DNA of 34,377 nt from Streptococcus oralis (GTDB taxonomy: Bacteria > Bacillota > Bacilli > Lactobacillales > Streptococcaceae). A program made the position numbers and the translations under genes. The stretch is taken from assembly GCF_004127215.1 (NCBI RefSeq), contig NZ_QEWJ01000015.1, positions 1 to 34,377 of the forward strand, written 5' to 3'. Shown in pieces: positions 8,326-15,903 of this stretch (the first letter of the stretch is position 1; every line of letters starts with the position of its first letter). The notes beneath the pieces were generated by a model. It worked only from the letters and a program-made list of their open reading frames with translations. It was not told where the DNA came from and made no database searches.

Positions 8326-8336
8326 ATCATAACACA
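8326..8336 (-). promoter_or_regulatory. Extended -10 promoter of the T7SS cassette
   Basis: On the minus strand TGTGTTATGAT fits the streptococcal extended -10 (TnTGnTATAAT) with one mismatch in the hexamer. No strong -35 is seen. Transcription would start near 8320, about 20 nt before the lap1 ATG. Confidence 0.55.
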
Positions 8337-8475
8337 AAAATAGCATAATTTCACTCTAAAACAGAAGACATATCATACTCTAGCTCCTCAGAGATTTTGA
8401 GGTTCTTGCATCATCAAATACTACCCTTACAAATATCCAAATCACGGGAGAGACTAGGAAGTATTATCAACCTAA

Positions 8476-8503
8476 CAAAAAAGAGAGAACAAATCCGTTC
8501 TCC
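8476..8503 (-). terminator. Terminator of the VWA surface-protein gene
   Basis: On the minus strand GAGAAC (8497-8502) pairs with GTTCTC (8485-8490) around a six-base loop, followed by TCTTTTTTG. It lies ~55 bp past the VWA gene stop and separates that gene from the T7SS cassette. Confidence 0.7.
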
Positions 8504-8556
8504 CCTGTTTTTAATCATTCACCAACCTGACTACGATTGATAAAACAGATAATATT

Positions 8557-9948
8557 TTATTTCTCTTCTTTCTTAGTCACTACAGTAAGTCCTGAGACTG
8601 CTGCTAGCAAAACTAAGCCAGCTGCAGCCAATCCTGAAGAAGCTTGGGTACCTGTTTTTGGTAATTCAGCCTTTTTAGAGACTGTTTCAGTATGATAAAC
8701 TGGTGTAGTATTTCCTACAGGTTTCACTTCTACCGGATTTTGAACTGGTGCTTTTGGTTTAAGTACCACATGCGCCTCTGCCAAGAAATCGTATTTTTCA
8801 TTTACGACACGGTAGACACGGCCTTCTTGGACAGTTTTAACAACATGATTTGTAAAATCACGATTTAAAAGACTAGAAAATTCTTGACTCATATCAAGGT
8901 AAAGGCCTTTTGTGCCTTCAACTAAAGGTTTAAAAGTCGCTTCTTTGTATTTCATTCCTACAACTGATAGGGAAATATTTGCCGCCTTAAGTGCCTTGAT
9001 TGTTTCGTCTACTGTTGGAATACCTGGAGTACTGAAATCAATACCTTCATCAGTAATCAAGAAAGCAAAACGACGATTATTAGAAGCTGTAGACCAATCG
9101 TAATCTTTTGAAGTTGCAATATGATGAAGAGGAGCTGTAGGCTCTTCTATTCCACCGCCTGTTCGAATAGATTTAAGAGCCTTAATGTATTCCTCCACAT
9201 TCTTAGTGAATTTAGAACCATTAAAATCGAAATATTGAACATCCTTAGCAGACTCATACGCTATTAAACCAAGACGAGCATCAACCTTTTTACTAGCCAA
9301 ATCACGAACAAAGTTCTCGATATTTTGCATAACATTCTGGATGGATGAATCCATTGAAACTGATTTATCAATAGCAAAAACGATATCCGCAGTACCAGAT
9401 AGTTGTTTCGTGATTGTCACATCTGCTTCTTTCAAAACTTTTTCGATTCGAGTTTTTTTGACAGTCTGAGTTACATCCGCTACATATTCATCAGTCTCAA
9501 TATGATCAGATGCAGTCTTTGTAGTGACAACTGGCGCTTTTTCTCCGACAGGAGTTCCTTTGGCAGCTAAGATAGTTGTCTCAACATTTACAGAAGCTTC
9601 TGCTTTAGCTACAGCTTCTGTGCCAGTTTCATTTTCTTTAGTATCAACTTTAGGTTTTGTAGAGGTTGTAGCCACCTTAACAACATCACCAGGTTGAGCT
9701 TTATCAGCTGGTACCACTGGAGTAGTTGCCTTAGCTTGGATTTCTTTTACAGTTTCATCAGCCAATTTGCTAGACGGAGTTTGCTTGGCCGTATCTGAAC
9801 TTGTTTGAGCCAAATCGTTAGCTGTCTGACTAGGTTTTTTTACTTCATCAGCGCTTACTTGTCCCACTGCTACAACTACAGATGCTAAGGCTGCCGTAAG
9901 TAAAACTGACTTGCATTTCCAAAATAAAGAACGTTTATAACTTTTCAT
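8557..9948 (-). CDS. LPKTG-anchored surface protein with a von Willebrand A domain
   Basis: This 463-aa protein has an N-terminal signal peptide (~1-33, ending VSADE), a low-complexity Thr/Ala/Lys stalk (~34-180), and a VWA domain (~185-375). The domain has an intact MIDAS: D194-x-S196-x-S198, a Thr in RTGGG (263) and D300 in LITDEG. The C-terminus has a short proline-containing linker, LPKTG (429-433), a hydrophobic span and a KKEEK tail, so sortase A should link it to the wall. VWA surface proteins commonly bind matrix or host ligands through a metal ion; the ligand here is unknown. It is a single-gene unit with its own promoter and terminator. An AAGGGGAAGG ribosome site precedes the ATG. 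Confidence 0.88.
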   Translation of the reverse strand: MKSYKRSLFWKCKSVLLTAALASVVVAVGQVSADEVKKPSQTANDLAQTSSDTAKQTPSSKLADETVKEIQAKATTPVVPADKAQPGDVVKVATTSTKPKVDTKENETGTEAVAKAEASVNVETTILAAKGTPVGEKAPVVTTKTASDHIETDEYVADVTQTVKKTRIEKVLKEADVTITKQLSGTADIVFAIDKSVSMDSSIQNVMQNIENFVRDLASKKVDARLGLIAYESAKDVQYFDFNGSKFTKNVEEYIKALKSIRTGGGIEEPTAPLHHIATSKDYDWSTASNNRRFAFLITDEGIDFSTPGIPTVDETIKALKAANISLSVVGMKYKEATFKPLVEGTKGLYLDMSQEFSSLLNRDFTNHVVKTVQEGRVYRVVNEKYDFLAEAHVVLKPKAPVQNPVEVKPVGNTTPVYHTETVSKKAELPKTGTQASSGLAAAGLVLLAAVSGLTVVTKKEEK

Positions 9949-9982
9949 AAAAGCCTTCCCCTTTTTAAATAATATTGGAAAT

Positions 9983-10011
9983 ATGGTAGCAAATTAAGAG
10001 CATTTTGTCAA
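9983..10011 (-). promoter_or_regulatory. Promoter of the VWA surface-protein gene
   Basis: A perfect TTGACA (10006-10011) is followed after 17 bp by TACCAT (9983-9988), with an extended TTTGC directly upstream of the -10. The -10 hexamer is weak (4/6). Confidence 0.6.
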
Positions 10012-10028
10012 ATAAAATGTTTGAATTA

Positions 10029-10136
10029 TCACAAGATAGAGAATAGTCTTCCAAAGCTACTCCAAAACGTATTAACAAGAGCCGAGATGGCTTCTCCCAC
10101 CGATTGAGTAGCTTTCTTCAGGGTGTGCCATAACAT
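10029..10136 (-). CDS. Possible 35-aa amphipathic peptide inside an inverted repeat
   Basis: An ATG at 10136 follows AAAAGGTGAG with suitable spacing and opens a 35-codon frame ending at TGA. The product starts MLWHTLKKATQSVGEAIS and ends WSSFGRLFSIL. It could form one amphipathic or membrane-seeking helix and has no leader of the double-glycine type. The same DNA carries a perfect 10-bp inverted repeat (AAAGCTACTC at 10053-10062, GAGTAGCTTT at 10106-10115). It may therefore be structured RNA or a mobile-element scar rather than a gene. I do not recognise it. Confidence 0.25.
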   Translation of the reverse strand: MLWHTLKKATQSVGEAISALVNTFWSSFGRLFSIL

Positions 10137-10158
10137 TATTCGTCTCACCTTTTATCTC

Positions 10159-10257
10159 TTATCTCCCTTTCATTTCTGCACCAAAGATGATTTTGCCTAC
10201 TGACATCTCCGTTAGCTGCCTAGGGCTGTTATTGGTCACATCAAACACCTTTAACAT
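10159..10257 (-). CDS. Possible 32-aa ORF, copy 2 of a dispersed coding tail
   Basis: An ATG at 10257, six bases after the cls stop codon and close behind AAGAGG, opens a 32-codon frame ending SVGKIIFGAEMKGR. The same ending (KIIFGAGMKER) occurs at 5262-5330 in the T7SS cassette, and the similarity continues past the stop in both copies. It is most likely a remnant of a duplicated gene tail rather than a functional peptide. Confidence 0.3.
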   Translation of the reverse strand: MLKVFDVTNNSPRQLTEMSVGKIIFGAEMKGR

Positions 10258-10263
10258 GACCTC

Positions 10264-11796
10264 TTATAACATCGGCGCAAACAACTGGACAATTTCCTTG
10301 ATCAAGCTTTGATACCAGCTTGTTTTGATCGTGTGGGGATAGATTTCACGAGAAACTTTAAAAATCTTTTCGAAGTCCCTCTCAATATCTATGATAGACT
10401 GCGTTCTATAAAGTAAGACGGCATTTTCATAGTGGTGGAGCAAGCTACGATAGTCAAAATTGATGGTCCCCACTGTTGCAGCTTCTCCATCGACCAGCAT
10501 TTGCTTGCTATGAAGAAATCCGGGACTGTACTCGTAAATGCGAACTCCAGCAGACAACAAGTCAGGATAGGCTCCGCGAGTAACCAATTGGATGACCTTC
10601 TTATCTGGGATATATGGCGTCACAATTCGCACATCTACCCCTCTCAGAGCTGCATTTTTGATACTTTCGGTTAGATCATAGTCGGCAATCAGGTAAGGAG
10701 TCGTGATATAGACATAATCTGTAGCTTGATTGATAAGGTTTTGATAGACCGTTTTTCCAACTTGAGCTCGGTAGATAGGTTTTGGCCCACTACTATAGGG
10801 AATGCAAAGTCCCATCCCATCTTTGGGTTGATTCTCGAGATGGTATTGATCAAAATCACTAATCTCTCCACGGTTGATATACCAAGTAGATAAAAAGAGT
10901 CTGGTAAAAGCCTTTACAGCCGATCCATCCAACCGAATACCGCTATCCTTCCAATAACCAAAGCGTTCGATATGGTTGATATACTCATCTGCCAGATTAA
11001 CACCACCTGTATAGGCAATCTGCCCATCGATAATCATGATTTTACGGTGATCACGGTTGTTATAAGCAACGGTCAAGCGTGGAATCACCTTGTTAAATTT
11101 ATGGGCTTCAATCCCTCGACCACGAAGCTGGATGGTATAATCTCCAGGCAGGGTAGCCATACAACCAATGTCATCATAGAGGAGTTTAACTTCTATTCCT
11201 TGAGAAGCCTTTTCTTCCAAAATCTCTAAAATGCTGTTCCACATCAAGCCTTCTTCGATGATGTAGTATTCGAGAAAGATAAATTTCTCAGCTTTCTTGA
11301 GGTCCTCTAGCATCCGACACCACATACTTTCACCAGAGGCAAAAAATTGTGTATCCGTTCGATCATAGACATCTGCGTTCGTATCCATACTGAGGAGGGA
11401 TTTGATGACGCCATAAGCAGACTTGTCTTGTTCTTTTAACTCCAAACGGAGGGCTCTGCTATTGTCCTCTCGGTCAACCATTGATTGGAGTTGTTTCAAC
11501 TGCTTGACCTCTTTTTTAGATAGGCGGCGTTCTCCAAACATGATATAGACTAGGGGACCAAATACTGGAACAAAGGCTACTAACAGCCATGTTACCTTGC
11601 TTTCCGGATTCATAGAGCGATTGACAATCGATACAATGGTCGCCATACTCATCAAAATAACTAGGATAATCCAAACAATCGGAGCCATTCGACCTAGATA
11701 GAGAAACAAACCAAAGACGATAAACAACTCTGCCAACATAATGGTAATACTAAAACCATACTTAGACATGAGTAGCTGCATTTTTCTAGCTGTCAT
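10264..11796 (-). CDS. cls: Cardiolipin synthase
   Basis: The 510-aa length is usual for ClsA-type enzymes, which condense two phosphatidylglycerol molecules to cardiolipin at the membrane. Two N-terminal hydrophobic segments (~15-55, and ~66-88 ending in FVPVFGPLVYIMFG) anchor it. Two phospholipase-D HKD motifs are intact: H250-x-K252-x4-D257 with GG..N, and H429-x-K431-x4-D436 with GT.N. The start has a strong AAGGAAGGGG site and its own promoter. It is preceded by the KAS III operon and followed by repeat debris. Confidence 0.93.
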   Translation of the reverse strand: MTARKMQLLMSKYGFSITIMLAELFIVFGLFLYLGRMAPIVWIILVILMSMATIVSIVNRSMNPESKVTWLLVAFVPVFGPLVYIMFGERRLSKKEVKQLKQLQSMVDREDNSRALRLELKEQDKSAYGVIKSLLSMDTNADVYDRTDTQFFASGESMWCRMLEDLKKAEKFIFLEYYIIEEGLMWNSILEILEEKASQGIEVKLLYDDIGCMATLPGDYTIQLRGRGIEAHKFNKVIPRLTVAYNNRDHRKIMIIDGQIAYTGGVNLADEYINHIERFGYWKDSGIRLDGSAVKAFTRLFLSTWYINRGEISDFDQYHLENQPKDGMGLCIPYSSGPKPIYRAQVGKTVYQNLINQATDYVYITTPYLIADYDLTESIKNAALRGVDVRIVTPYIPDKKVIQLVTRGAYPDLLSAGVRIYEYSPGFLHSKQMLVDGEAATVGTINFDYRSLLHHYENAVLLYRTQSIIDIERDFEKIFKVSREIYPHTIKTSWYQSLIKEIVQLFAPML

Positions 11797-11853
11797 AATC
11801 CCCTTCCTTTTCTAACGTTCTCCCTCACCGCTTGATAAACGAATCTTTCTACT

Positions 11854-11883
11854 AGTATACCTCAGTTCAGGGGTAGATAGCAA
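11854..11883 (-). promoter_or_regulatory. Promoter of cls
   Basis: TTGCTA (11878-11883) and TATACT (11854-11859) are spaced by 18 bp on the minus strand, ~57 nt upstream of the cls ATG. The promoter makes cls separable from the five-gene operon upstream. No clear terminator lies between them. Confidence 0.6.
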
Positions 11884-11930
11884 CCTTTTACTCTTGCTCA
11901 AGTTCTAACTCTTCCGTTTTCAGATGCCTA

Positions 11931-12875
11931 TTATAGTTTGAGAGCCAACATATTGACCGTCATACCGGCAGCAGTTCCCATAAGATAAATAACATCTCCC
12001 TCCTTGACCAGTCCATGATCTAAAGAGTAAGCCAAGCCAAATGGCACAGAGACTGAAACCATATTCCCATAGTCAGTAACTAAGTTGAGGTATTGATTCT
12101 CAGCTACACCTAGTTTTTCCATAACCAAAGGAAGGGCGCGACTAGCCTGATGAGGAATGATATAGTCCACATCTGCCAAGGCTAGCTGTGTTTTTTCTTG
12201 AAACTCTTCAAACATGACTGGGATTTTACGAGCTGACAAGAGGAGGATTTTCTTTCCCTTCATATCGAACATATAATTGGTCTTAGTCGTTTCAGAGTAC
12301 CCTTTTGGTTGAAAAGAAGTCAGACCTCCACGAATTTCCGTATCGTGAGCCCCTTCTGACCAAGTACGTTGGAGACTAGCAATAACCCCTTTTTCCTCAT
12401 GGCTTTTTTGGAAAATAAAGGCTGCCGCCCCATCACTAAAGAGTTCAAAACTTTCTTTTTGATTCGGATTGAGCCCTAAACTTCCAACCTCACTAGACAC
12501 AATCAAGACACGATTGTATTCGCCTGCCTCAATCAAGTGGGACATGGTCGATAGAGCAGAAATAAAGCTGGTACAGGTCGTATTGATATCCATAGCCGGG
12601 ATTGAGAGTCCTTTTGCCACGCGCTCATGAATCAAGGCAGCCGTACAAGGAATAGGCTGAACACCAACTGCACTAGCTGATACAAGGCAATCGATATCTT
12701 TAATATCTAAGTTTGCATGTTCGAGTGCTCTCTGAACGGCTACCTCTGCTAAATCTAACTGCGTTTCTTCATTTTCAACTACACGATAACGCGTTTGATC
12801 TTTGAATTGGACGGTATTTTTTGGAAGGTAAACACCATATCCTGCGATTTCTACATGTCTTTTTACTTCTGTCAT
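11931..12875 (-). CDS. KAS III / OleA-like beta-ketoacyl synthase
   Basis: This 314-aa thiolase-fold condensing enzyme has the KAS III Cys-His-Asn triad: C101 in NTTCTSF, H242 in IIPHQAS and N271 in YGNMVSVSVP. A glycine-rich GTAAGMT end loop is also present. KAS III enzymes condense an acyl-CoA with malonyl-ACP (FabH) or join two acyl chains head to head (OleA). It is unlikely to be the housekeeping FabH, because it is the last gene of a five-gene accessory operon with an adenylating enzyme, a 3beta-HSD-type reductase and a glycosyltransferase. AAAGGA lies about eight bases before the ATG. It follows the PaaK-like gene by 14 nt. The substrate is unknown. Confidence 0.8.
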   Translation of the reverse strand: MTEVKRHVEIAGYGVYLPKNTVQFKDQTRYRVVENEETQLDLAEVAVQRALEHANLDIKDIDCLVSASAVGVQPIPCTAALIHERVAKGLSIPAMDINTTCTSFISALSTMSHLIEAGEYNRVLIVSSEVGSLGLNPNQKESFELFSDGAAAFIFQKSHEEKGVIASLQRTWSEGAHDTEIRGGLTSFQPKGYSETTKTNYMFDMKGKKILLLSARKIPVMFEEFQEKTQLALADVDYIIPHQASRALPLVMEKLGVAENQYLNLVTDYGNMVSVSVPFGLAYSLDHGLVKEGDVIYLMGTAAGMTVNMLALKL

Positions 12876-12889
12876 TGTCTTTTATCCTT

Positions 12890-14152
12890 TCATAAACGTT
12901 GGATTCGTTTGAGTTTACGGCTAGTATCCCAGTGATAATCTGAAAATTGGATTTCGGGAACTATAAACTGCTTTTGCTGAGCTAGGAGTTGAAACTGTGC
13001 TAAAATAGCTGTCTCCATGCCCTCATCTCGTTGGCTTAGACAAACTTCCACTAACTTCTCAGAATGTTGTTTGACTTGGTAATCTCCTACATTCTCCACA
13101 AAGAGGATGCAACGTCTGATAAAGTCAGGATAGATGGTCACCTGTCCCCCATCCAATCCTTCGAAATAGAAAATGTCGTCAGAGCGTCCTTCGACTTTGT
13201 CAATTCGTGTATAGCAGGAGCCACACGGACAAGGCTTCGAATTTTCAACCAAGATATCATTGAGCTGGTAACGATAAACAGGCTGACTAGTTCGTTTAAA
13301 GTCCGTAATCACTGGATAAAAACGGCGGCCATCCAGATACTGCTTTTCCACAAAGATAATGTCTTCATTGAGATGCAGATTACCAGCTGAGCAAGTGCAA
13401 GCTAGGAAACCTTCGGTTGCCTGATAAACTTGGTCAATAATGGATAGAGAAAAGGCTTCTGTGATGCGTTCCCTATCATTATCTTCCAAAATTTCTGCCA
13501 CAGAAACGACCTTTTGGGGATGAATGGCTAACTCTCCAGCCTTTAGTCGTTTGCTCAACTCAAGCAACATAGAGGCAGGGGCCACCACAATAGTCGGTTG
13601 GTAGCTATTTAGCCGTCCGATGTGCTCATCTGTATTTTTGAAAATATCAAAGTACTCTAGACGAATGAGTGCTGTATTGATGGTCTGATAAAGTTCATTA
13701 TCCGCTCTCAGGAAAAAGGCGATGCGTTGGCCAAACAGCTGACCCTTGGGCAACATCTTTGCCAATATAGCTGCTGCCCACATACTGCGCTCTTTCTCTG
13801 TCGTGATAAAGAGCCCCCGATGTCCAGATGTCCCTGAAGACAGACCAACTGCCACTTCGCCTTTAAGTTCAGTGAAATCACGGGTCTTTTCACTTTCAAT
13901 AGCCAAGGCTAAGGTCTCATCTCGATCCACTCCTTGGGTGTTAAGCTCATTAAAATGTTCCATCATAAAAGCCTTGTCCATATGGTCAAAGTCGCTAGGA
14001 ACCCCATTTTTAAAGTAGGGCGACTCTCGCTTTAAAAAGTTCATATAGTTAGCTAATTGCTTTTTCTGGTAATTCTCTACAGCTTCTCGAGATTTGAAGT
14101 TATGAAGCCAACGAGTTTCAATAAAAGTTTTAAGAAAGGTTATTTTTTTCAT
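12890..14152 (-). CDS. Adenylate-forming enzyme, PaaK / F390-synthetase-like
   Basis: This 420-aa ANL-superfamily protein has the phosphate-binding loop SSGTSGHRG (105-113), a YQATEG core motif and a DFKRTSQPVYRYQLNDI segment. It also has a Cys-rich CPCGSC element followed by VEGRSDD, as in PaaK and coenzyme F390 synthetase relatives, and a C-terminal lid with RKLKRIQR. Such enzymes activate a carboxylic acid as the acyl-adenylate and pass it to CoA or another acceptor. The gene overlaps the upstream hydrolase by 23 nt, implying coupled translation. In this operon it probably primes the acyl substrate used by, or made by, the KAS III enzyme. No carrier protein is encoded nearby. Confidence 0.7.
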   Translation of the reverse strand: MKKITFLKTFIETRWLHNFKSREAVENYQKKQLANYMNFLKRESPYFKNGVPSDFDHMDKAFMMEHFNELNTQGVDRDETLALAIESEKTRDFTELKGEVAVGLSSGTSGHRGLFITTEKERSMWAAAILAKMLPKGQLFGQRIAFFLRADNELYQTINTALIRLEYFDIFKNTDEHIGRLNSYQPTIVVAPASMLLELSKRLKAGELAIHPQKVVSVAEILEDNDRERITEAFSLSIIDQVYQATEGFLACTCSAGNLHLNEDIIFVEKQYLDGRRFYPVITDFKRTSQPVYRYQLNDILVENSKPCPCGSCYTRIDKVEGRSDDIFYFEGLDGGQVTIYPDFIRRCILFVENVGDYQVKQHSEKLVEVCLSQRDEGMETAILAQFQLLAQQKQFIVPEIQFSDYHWDTSRKLKRIQRL

Positions 14153-14945
14153 ATATGATACGCTCTATCCTTTCCACAGGGTCATGACTAACAACTACCT
14201 CGATACCATCTCTCAAGACTTCCTCCAGAAACTCTGTCCCCTTGATATAGGCATCCTTGTTGTCCTGAACCAAAGAAGGAAGCAGGTGCATTTGTTTGGT
14301 ATAAGGTAGAAGGTCAATCCCCCAGCATAAATCTGCTGCGATGAGAATCTGATAATCTGGAATAAAGAGACAGGCTTGCCCCCTAGCATGCCCATCAATA
14401 GAGGCTACTAGGATACTACCATCTCCGAAAAGATCACTAATCAGACGATAGGGAAATGCCGGGTGTTGCTGGTCAGCTCTGATAATGGTTAGATTTTTTT
14501 CAAAAGAAGCTGGCAAAAATTCCTTGAAAATCAAGTCTTTCAACTTGGGTTTCTGGTAAACTTCATACACTTCTTTTGTCAGGATAAAGGTTGCATGAGG
14601 AAAGAAGCTAGCCCCTCCCAGATGATCTGGATGTAAATGAGATAGGATGACATAGTTAATTTCTTCTGGTTTGATTCCCTTCGCTTCCAGCAAATATGAA
14701 ATCTGGTCCTTCTCTGTCATTTGAACAGGCGTCCCCAAACGATAGAAAGCGTAGCGAAGTTTGGTCTTAATATCATAGTGATAGCCAGTATCATATAGTA
14801 GATAGCCTTTGTCTCTGTGCTTAATCAGAAAGACACCAGCTGGGAAGGTCATCTTTTTATTCTTGACTCCTTTAAATAGCAAACCTGTATAGCTAGTACA
14901 GTATCCTGCTGGTAAATAATCAATGCTTTCGATAATCTTGGACAT
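14130..14945 (-). CDS. MBL-fold metallo-hydrolase, AHL-lactonase-like
   Basis: The 271-aa protein has the metallo-beta-lactamase fold motif HLHPDH (103-108), then H186 in DGHARGQ, D205 in AADLCWG and H254 in VSHDP. This is the ligand order of the N-acyl-homoserine lactonase branch (HxHxDH-H-D-H). Two divalent metal ions would be bound, and the likely substrates are lactones, esters or thioesters. I chose ATG 14945 because GGAAGGG lies 10 bases upstream; the TTG at 14954 would be against that site. The gene overlaps the SDR gene upstream by 26 nt and the PaaK-like gene downstream by 23 nt. Its role is presumably hydrolysis of an operon intermediate or product. Confidence 0.8.
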   Translation of the reverse strand: MSKIIESIDYLPAGYCTSYTGLLFKGVKNKKMTFPAGVFLIKHRDKGYLLYDTGYHYDIKTKLRYAFYRLGTPVQMTEKDQISYLLEAKGIKPEEINYVILSHLHPDHLGGASFFPHATFILTKEVYEVYQKPKLKDLIFKEFLPASFEKNLTIIRADQQHPAFPYRLISDLFGDGSILVASIDGHARGQACLFIPDYQILIAADLCWGIDLLPYTKQMHLLPSLVQDNKDAYIKGTEFLEEVLRDGIEVVVSHDPVERIERIIYEKNNLS

Positions 14946-15900
14946 ATTGTTCAATCCCTTCCGAAATACTGATTTGAGGGCGATACCCCAAGTCTCGCTC
15001 CGCCTTGCTGATGTCCAACGTCTGGCTATAACGGAGCAGATAATAGGTATAGCGTGTCAGAGCTGGCTCACCTTTGAGTTTCAAGGTCTTATAAAGAAAC
15101 TCTAAACTACTGGCAATAACTGACAAAAGAGGAGCCGGTACTCTTCTGTATGTTATCGGATAGCCAAGCCCTCTCAAGGTTTCTTCTATCAGGTCCTTAA
15201 AGGCTCTTGGTTCCCCGTTGGTAATATTATAGACTTGGCCACTAGCCTGAGTAGCCTCTAGTGCCAAGCGAATGGCCAGAGCGACATTTTCCACACAGGT
15301 CATATCCATCATCTGACGACCATCCCCTATCAAGGGAATACCAATCTTCTGACTGAGCTTGAGAACCCGGGGCAAAATACTGGTATCCCCAATCCCAAAA
15401 AGCCCACGAGGTCGTAAGACAATACTCGGAACATCGGGGTAATCCTTAAACAGCTTCTCCGAAGCCAGCTTACTACGAATGTAGTTGTTCAGATTATTTT
15501 CCTGAGGCGCATCGCTTTCTTTGATAGCTAGCTGGTTTCGAGGCGCAGCATAGATACTAGGCGATGACACATAAACCAAACGCTGCATCCCTGCCTCCCG
15601 ACAAGCCTCTAGAACATACTTGGTCCCTAAGACATTTGTCTGGTAGAAATCTTCCCAAGGTCCCCAGACGGTAGAAAGAGCTCCCGCATGCACAACCATG
15701 TCCATACCCTGACAAGCCTGAATCAGATCCTCTTGCTTGGTCAAATCTCCTTGGAAAAATGCCACAAAGGAGTTCTCTAAAGACTGACCAACCTTGCGAT
15801 TGCGTCCAAAAGCGCGTACCTGATAGCCATGCTGACTGAGCTCTTCAACAACATACTTACCTAGAAAGCCCGTAGCACCTGTTACCAATACTTTCTTCAT
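14920..15900 (-). CDS. NAD(P)-dependent reductase of the 3beta-HSD / OleD-like SDR family
   Basis: The 326-aa extended SDR has the nucleotide loop TGATGFLG (7-14), VVHAGALSTVWG (~69-80), VSSPSIY (~111-117) and the catalytic Y140-x3-K144. Its end (GEPALTRYTYYLLR, then DISKAERDLGYRP) is characteristic of the 3beta-HSD/OleD branch that reduces beta-keto or hydroxy-acid type substrates. It starts three bases after the glycosyltransferase stop codon, with AAGGAG in the upstream gene's end, and overlaps the hydrolase downstream. Together with the KAS III gene it suggests condensation followed by keto reduction. Confidence 0.8.
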   Translation of the reverse strand: MKKVLVTGATGFLGKYVVEELSQHGYQVRAFGRNRKVGQSLENSFVAFFQGDLTKQEDLIQACQGMDMVVHAGALSTVWGPWEDFYQTNVLGTKYVLEACREAGMQRLVYVSSPSIYAAPRNQLAIKESDAPQENNLNNYIRSKLASEKLFKDYPDVPSIVLRPRGLFGIGDTSILPRVLKLSQKIGIPLIGDGRQMMDMTCVENVALAIRLALEATQASGQVYNITNGEPRAFKDLIEETLRGLGYPITYRRVPAPLLSVIASSLEFLYKTLKLKGEPALTRYTYYLLRYSQTLDISKAERDLGYRPQISISEGIEQYVQDYRKH

Positions 15901-15903
15901 CTT

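Noticed and set aside
10689-10871. 60-codon minus-strand ORF inside cls
   Set aside because: It is an alternate-frame shadow of a clear phospholipase-D family gene.
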